A stretch of 64,000 bases of DNA from Atherix ibis (lineage: Eukaryota; Arthropoda; Insecta; Diptera; Athericidae). This document shows, piece after piece, positions 60,595 to 64,000 of this stretch. Made by a program: the position numbers and the translations under genes. The DNA lies in NCBI GenBank assembly GCA_958298945.1, contig OY282609.1, positions 26,757,212-26,821,211 of the forward strand, written 5' to 3'. The notes under the pieces are model-generated. The model was not told the origin of the DNA and searched no databases. It saw only the letters and a list, made by a program, of their open reading frames with translations. Position 1 is the first letter of the stretch. Each line of letters starts with the position of its first letter.

Positions 60595-61975
60595 GGTTCT
60601 GAAGTTTGACCCACCACTCCTGACCTCGCTGTTACATCCTATAATCGCAGAAGCCTGGACACAATGCCACTTCCCGGACAACTGGAAAGAAGAAGTAATT
60701 ATCACCATCCCGAAGAAAGGTGACCTGGACGGGAAACTAATCGCCTCAATCATCCTGACTCGCATCACTCCAACAGTGGAAAGTGCCCTTCGCAACGAGC
60801 AGTCAGGCTTTAGACCAAACCGGTCCTATGTTGATCACATCAGCAGCCTAAGAATGATAATTGAACAGTCAAACGAATGGAACAGCCCGCTCTATCTTCT
60901 CTTCGTTGACTTCGAAAGAGCCTTCGACATGATTTCTCGCGACGCCATCTGGAGTGCTCTGGCCGAACTAGGCATCCCACAGGCCATCATCGATCTCATC
61001 CGAGAACTATACTGTGAGGCCCCGTGTAGAGTACGCTTCAAAAAACGAAACAGCGATCCATTCAACGTCTCGAGAGGATTCAGGCAGGGTTGCGTAATCT
61101 CGCCTATCCTCTTCATAATTGCCCTAGACTTAGTCCTTCTAACAACACAGCCAGCAACACACTAACAACACAGCCAGCAACGGTATCCAGTGGACACTGC
61201 GTGAGAAGCTCCACGACCTAGACTACGCCGACGACATATGTCTTATGTCCCACACCTTCAGCGGCATTCAGGAGAAACTAAATGCTCTGGCCTCCAACGC
61301 CGAAGAAGTGGGGATGAGAATCAACATCAAGAAGATCAAATTGATTCCTATTGGAGGCACCTGCAAAAGGCTCTTGATGCTACACGGTACCCAAGTTGAA
61401 GATGTCGAAAAGTTCTGTTACCTTGGCAGCATGCTCAGCAAGGATGGTGGAACTGAAACAGACATCCAAACGCGCATCAACAAGGCGCGACAAGCATACA
61501 CCTCACTTGGGAACGTGTGGCATTCCAACACTGAATATTCAGTTCAAACGTCAAGCCAGTCCTGTTGTACGGCTGCGAAACATGGAAAGTAACCGACAGC
61601 ACGACTCGTAAGCATCAAACATTTATGAACAGATGCTTGAGGCGTATAAGCAAGATCTTCTGGCCGAACTGGATAACTAACGATGAGCTGCTTCTTCTCA
61701 CAAAGCAAATATCCCTGCTAGCTAACGCAGGAAATGGAGTTGGATTGGCCACACCTTGCGACAACCACCTACGGACATAGCAAGGATGGCACTAGATTGT
61801 AACCTACAGGGCAATCGCAGCAGAGGACGACCAAGGACCACTTGGAGAAGATCGGTCGAGCGCGAACACTAACAAATTGGCAAGTCATGGTCGGAAGTAA
61901 AAAGGCTGGCTCAAGACAGAAGCAGATGGAGAGAGTTCATAGAGGCTCTAGTGCCGCGATATGCTCCATAGGAGC
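60595..61975 (+). pseudogene. RTE-like reverse transcriptase, frame-broken
   Basis: Copies RNA into DNA at the target site in an active element. Here the start is missing. Seen in order: SLLHPIIAEAWTQCHFPDNW and ITIPKKGDL; a small deletion; then RNEQSGFRPNRSYVDHISSL; LLFVDFERAFDM with the first catalytic Asp; GFRQGCVISPILF (PQG-like box); LDYADDICLMS (YADD box, 61218-61245); RINKARQAYTSLGNVW; and LLYGCETWK with MNRCLRRISKIFWPNWITND. The core motifs are preserved but the frame shifts several times, including at a tandem duplication at 61141-61181. It cannot make a continuous protein. Confidence 0.88.
61141..61181 (+). repeat. 23-bp-period tandem duplication within the RT
   Basis: AACAACACAGCCAGCAAC occurs at 61141-61158 and 61164-61181. 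It lies between the PQG-like box and YADD and is associated with a stop and frame change there. Confidence 0.92.
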
Positions 61976-62147
61976 GACTGTGTCTCATGTCTATGTGTAT
62001 AAATGCATATATGTGTTATGTAAAAATTGTACAATAACGTAGAAATAAAAACCTTTTAAATAAAAAAAAATGGTCCCTTACTACTCACAAAACTTTTATT
62101 TTTACTTGATAGTCTCCTCAATAGAATAATATCGCCAGTTTTAACTA

Positions 62148-63316
62148 TTTTAAACCGGCGGTTTTTTTTTAATTTGAGGATTTATTGTTGAAAATTTCTC
62201 ACATATTCAGGCTTGAAATATCGCTAGCCATGACTTTTTTCCATTTTTTGGCAGTATGCGGATTCCATGTCGAAACAATTACTTGTCTTTTGAGGCGATG
62301 CACGAATCGATCCAATTTTTGGTCTTATTGTAAGATTGGAAGTGCTACTCAGTCAGTCCACGTGTCATCAATCGAAAGTGGTAGTAGTTGGAAGGAGCAA
62401 TGTCTGGAGAATACGGCGAGGAGGTCAGGATATCCCATTTCAATGTTAGCAGGTAGGTTTTAACCACCTTAGCAGCACGTGCTGCGAAATTACTTCTTCG
62501 TGTCTTTATGGCCTTTTTTCCTTCAATGCTCGTCTCGAACGCATCAGTTGTGTTCGGTAGCAAGCTTCTTTGATGGTTTTACCCAGTTGCAATAGCTCAT
62601 AATATACCACGCCGAGCTGGTTCCACCAAATACATAGCATCCGCTTCGACATATGGATGTTTGGCTTGGCCGTCGATGTTGATGTGTGGATTATCGTAAT
62701 TTTATACGATATAGAAACCCCTTTATTTTTGCTGTTGGAGCAGCTATTCGAATGTGAAAGAACGCCATTCGATGTCTCTCGGCTTCAACTCGTATGGTAC
62801 CCATTTTCCATGTTTTAACATCATTCTCAGGGCTTTCAAACAATGGGAAATGGTTTATTTAGTTGTGCCCATTGAATCTACAAGTTCTTCTTACATTTGA
62901 AATGGATCTTCATCCATTAATGACTCCAATTGTACATCTTCTAACTTTTTTACCGATTCGGGACGCTTCTTGTCTTTTACGTCGAAATCACCACTTTTGT
63001 AGCGTTTGAACCATTCGCAACACGTTCTCTCACTAATGCGAGCATCCCATAAGTTTCTACAATCGTTGGACGCGCCTTAGCCGCAGATTTTTTCAAATTG
63101 AAGGCAGAAAGCAAAACCATCCACAAACGACGATTATTTGGCTCAAATTTCGACATTTTCACGCACAAAAAAATATATAACAAAGATAAAATGTCACAAA
63201 TGTAATGATGAGTAGTTGTTGACAGATGCCTAAGCTTACGATTTGACGTTTCTGATTTGACAGTTTGGACCAGCATTTACTGCTGGCGTCATCTGTTGGA
63301 AAACGGTGGTTTCCCA
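62148..63316 (-). mobile_element. Mos1-like mariner, full span but decayed
   Basis: The right end TGGGAAACCACCGTTTTCCA (read inward) and the left end TTTTAAACCGGCGGTTTTT form a diverged inverted repeat, both next to TA (62146-62147 and 63317-63318). The length is 1169 bp. Minus-strand transposase pieces: MSKFEPNNRRLWMVLLSAFN, KSAAKARPTIVETYG, then after frameshifts KHGKWVPYELKPRDIEW, TDAFETSIEGKKAIKTRRSN, and SPYSPDIAPSNYYHFRLMTR (third catalytic Asp replaced by Asn). The second Asp block (HDNA) is destroyed. It is related to the fragments at 50122-51625. Confidence 0.87.
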
Positions 63317-64000
63317 TAGGTACTCCAAATAATTTTTTGCACCACTCAAAATTAGGGTGATTACAAAAAAAATTACAAACTAGACGTGCAGGGACCCGCA
63401 TCGAACAAATAATTTTTAAGATTCTGTATTGACAGACGATCAAAATTGACAATTTAAAGTAAAAATTTTTATTGAATACTTCCTTAAATTAAAAATTATT
63501 TATTCTAGCAGTTTTTTAATACTGAAAATTGATTTTTCTATTTTTTTTTTAATTATTACAGGGATATACGTTCATGCAAATTTACTAAAGAAAAGGATAT
63601 CAAACTCAGAAGTGTTGTATGAGTTGATTTTTGATTAAAATACACTTTATTTATGGTATGTATTAAAAGAAAAATACAAAAATAAGTTTTTAAAAAATAA
63701 TTTTTTTTTGGCGTAAAACAAAAATTAAAGTAATTAAAAAATGCTCGCCACCCTGGGAGGTCTTTAGTATTAATGCTTTTATATAAAATCAAGACAATCG
63801 TAAGATCTGAAATAATAGACAACCGATAATTGTCGATCGTATAAAAGTTATGGTAATCAAAACTATTTTCGAATTTATGATCTTAATTCAGTCGCATTAA
63901 AAGTTTATTTATTCCTTCAACGATGGATGATAGTCATTCCAAGCTATTCCAGTTTTGATTCAGTGCGTGATGATTGGAAGAAATCGATTATTATATATTA
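63317..64000. other. AT-rich sequence without recognisable genes
   Basis: Low-complexity DNA; short frames only. Nothing recognisable up to the end of the window. Confidence 0.55.

Larger units (their letters stand above)
60595..62072 (+). mobile_element. RTE-like LINE, 5'-truncated
   Basis: A non-LTR retrotransposon truncated before the reverse transcriptase core and running to an A-rich 3' end at about 62072. The coding part (60595 to about 61975) is followed by a short 3' region shared with the SINE at 57150-57486. The order of RT motifs and the C-terminal LLYGCETWK...RCLRRISKIFW block resembles RTE-clade endonuclease/reverse transcriptases such as those of schistosomes, as far as I recall. 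RTE elements are known partners of SINEs with shared tails. Confidence 0.82.

Overview
The window reads as non-coding nuclear DNA from a repeat-rich, strongly AT-rich metazoan, most likely an arthropod (insect or crustacean). The basis is the repeat content: many mariner-family elements, an R1-like and a jockey-like non-LTR retrotransposon, an RTE-like LINE with a matching SINE, and a Tigger/pogo element. Most of the rest is A/T homopolymer-rich sequence with short spurious reading frames. I found no convincing intact host gene, rRNA, functional tRNA gene, CRISPR array or bacterial-type operon. Species cannot be decided from the sequence alone.

Layout. 1-8082 is featureless AT-rich sequence. 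8083-11479 holds what looks like a single older DNA transposon with about 34-bp terminal inverted repeats. It carries a broken minus-strand gene of an unnamed family, and a 1320-bp mariner has landed in its left terminal repeat. A truncated mariner follows (11526-12030). 17477-18235 and 24659-25508 are two internally shortened copies of one mariner subfamily that share the same loss of the N-terminal region. 19752-21000 is a Hsmar1/cecropia-like mariner whose transposase has one in-frame stop and a garbled C-terminus. 21398-22220 and 34080-35480 are degenerate long-period tandem arrays. 37023-37560 may hold a broken sushi-domain exon. 39092-40166 is a mariner-like element of DD41D type. 42290-43640 is an R1-like fragment and 45880-47060 a jockey-like one. 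50122-51625 contains two joined Mos1-like fragments, and a third full-span copy lies at 62148-63316. 52184-53442 is the best-preserved mariner. 57150-57486 is a tRNA-derived SINE whose tail matches the 3' end of the RTE-like LINE at 60595-62072. 57487-58536 is a Tigger fragment.

How the parts work together: this is a record of transposition rather than a pathway. It contains nested insertions, non-autonomous derivatives that depended on other elements' enzymes, a probable SINE/LINE parasite pair, and four perfect short-loop inverted repeats (23-53 bp arms). One of these inverted repeats interrupts a reverse transcriptase and looks like a replication template-switch scar, or an assembly or amplification chimera. 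The points I would check first are the nested TIR element at 8083-11479, the SINE/LINE pair, and the 53-bp perfect inverted repeat at 46183-46296.
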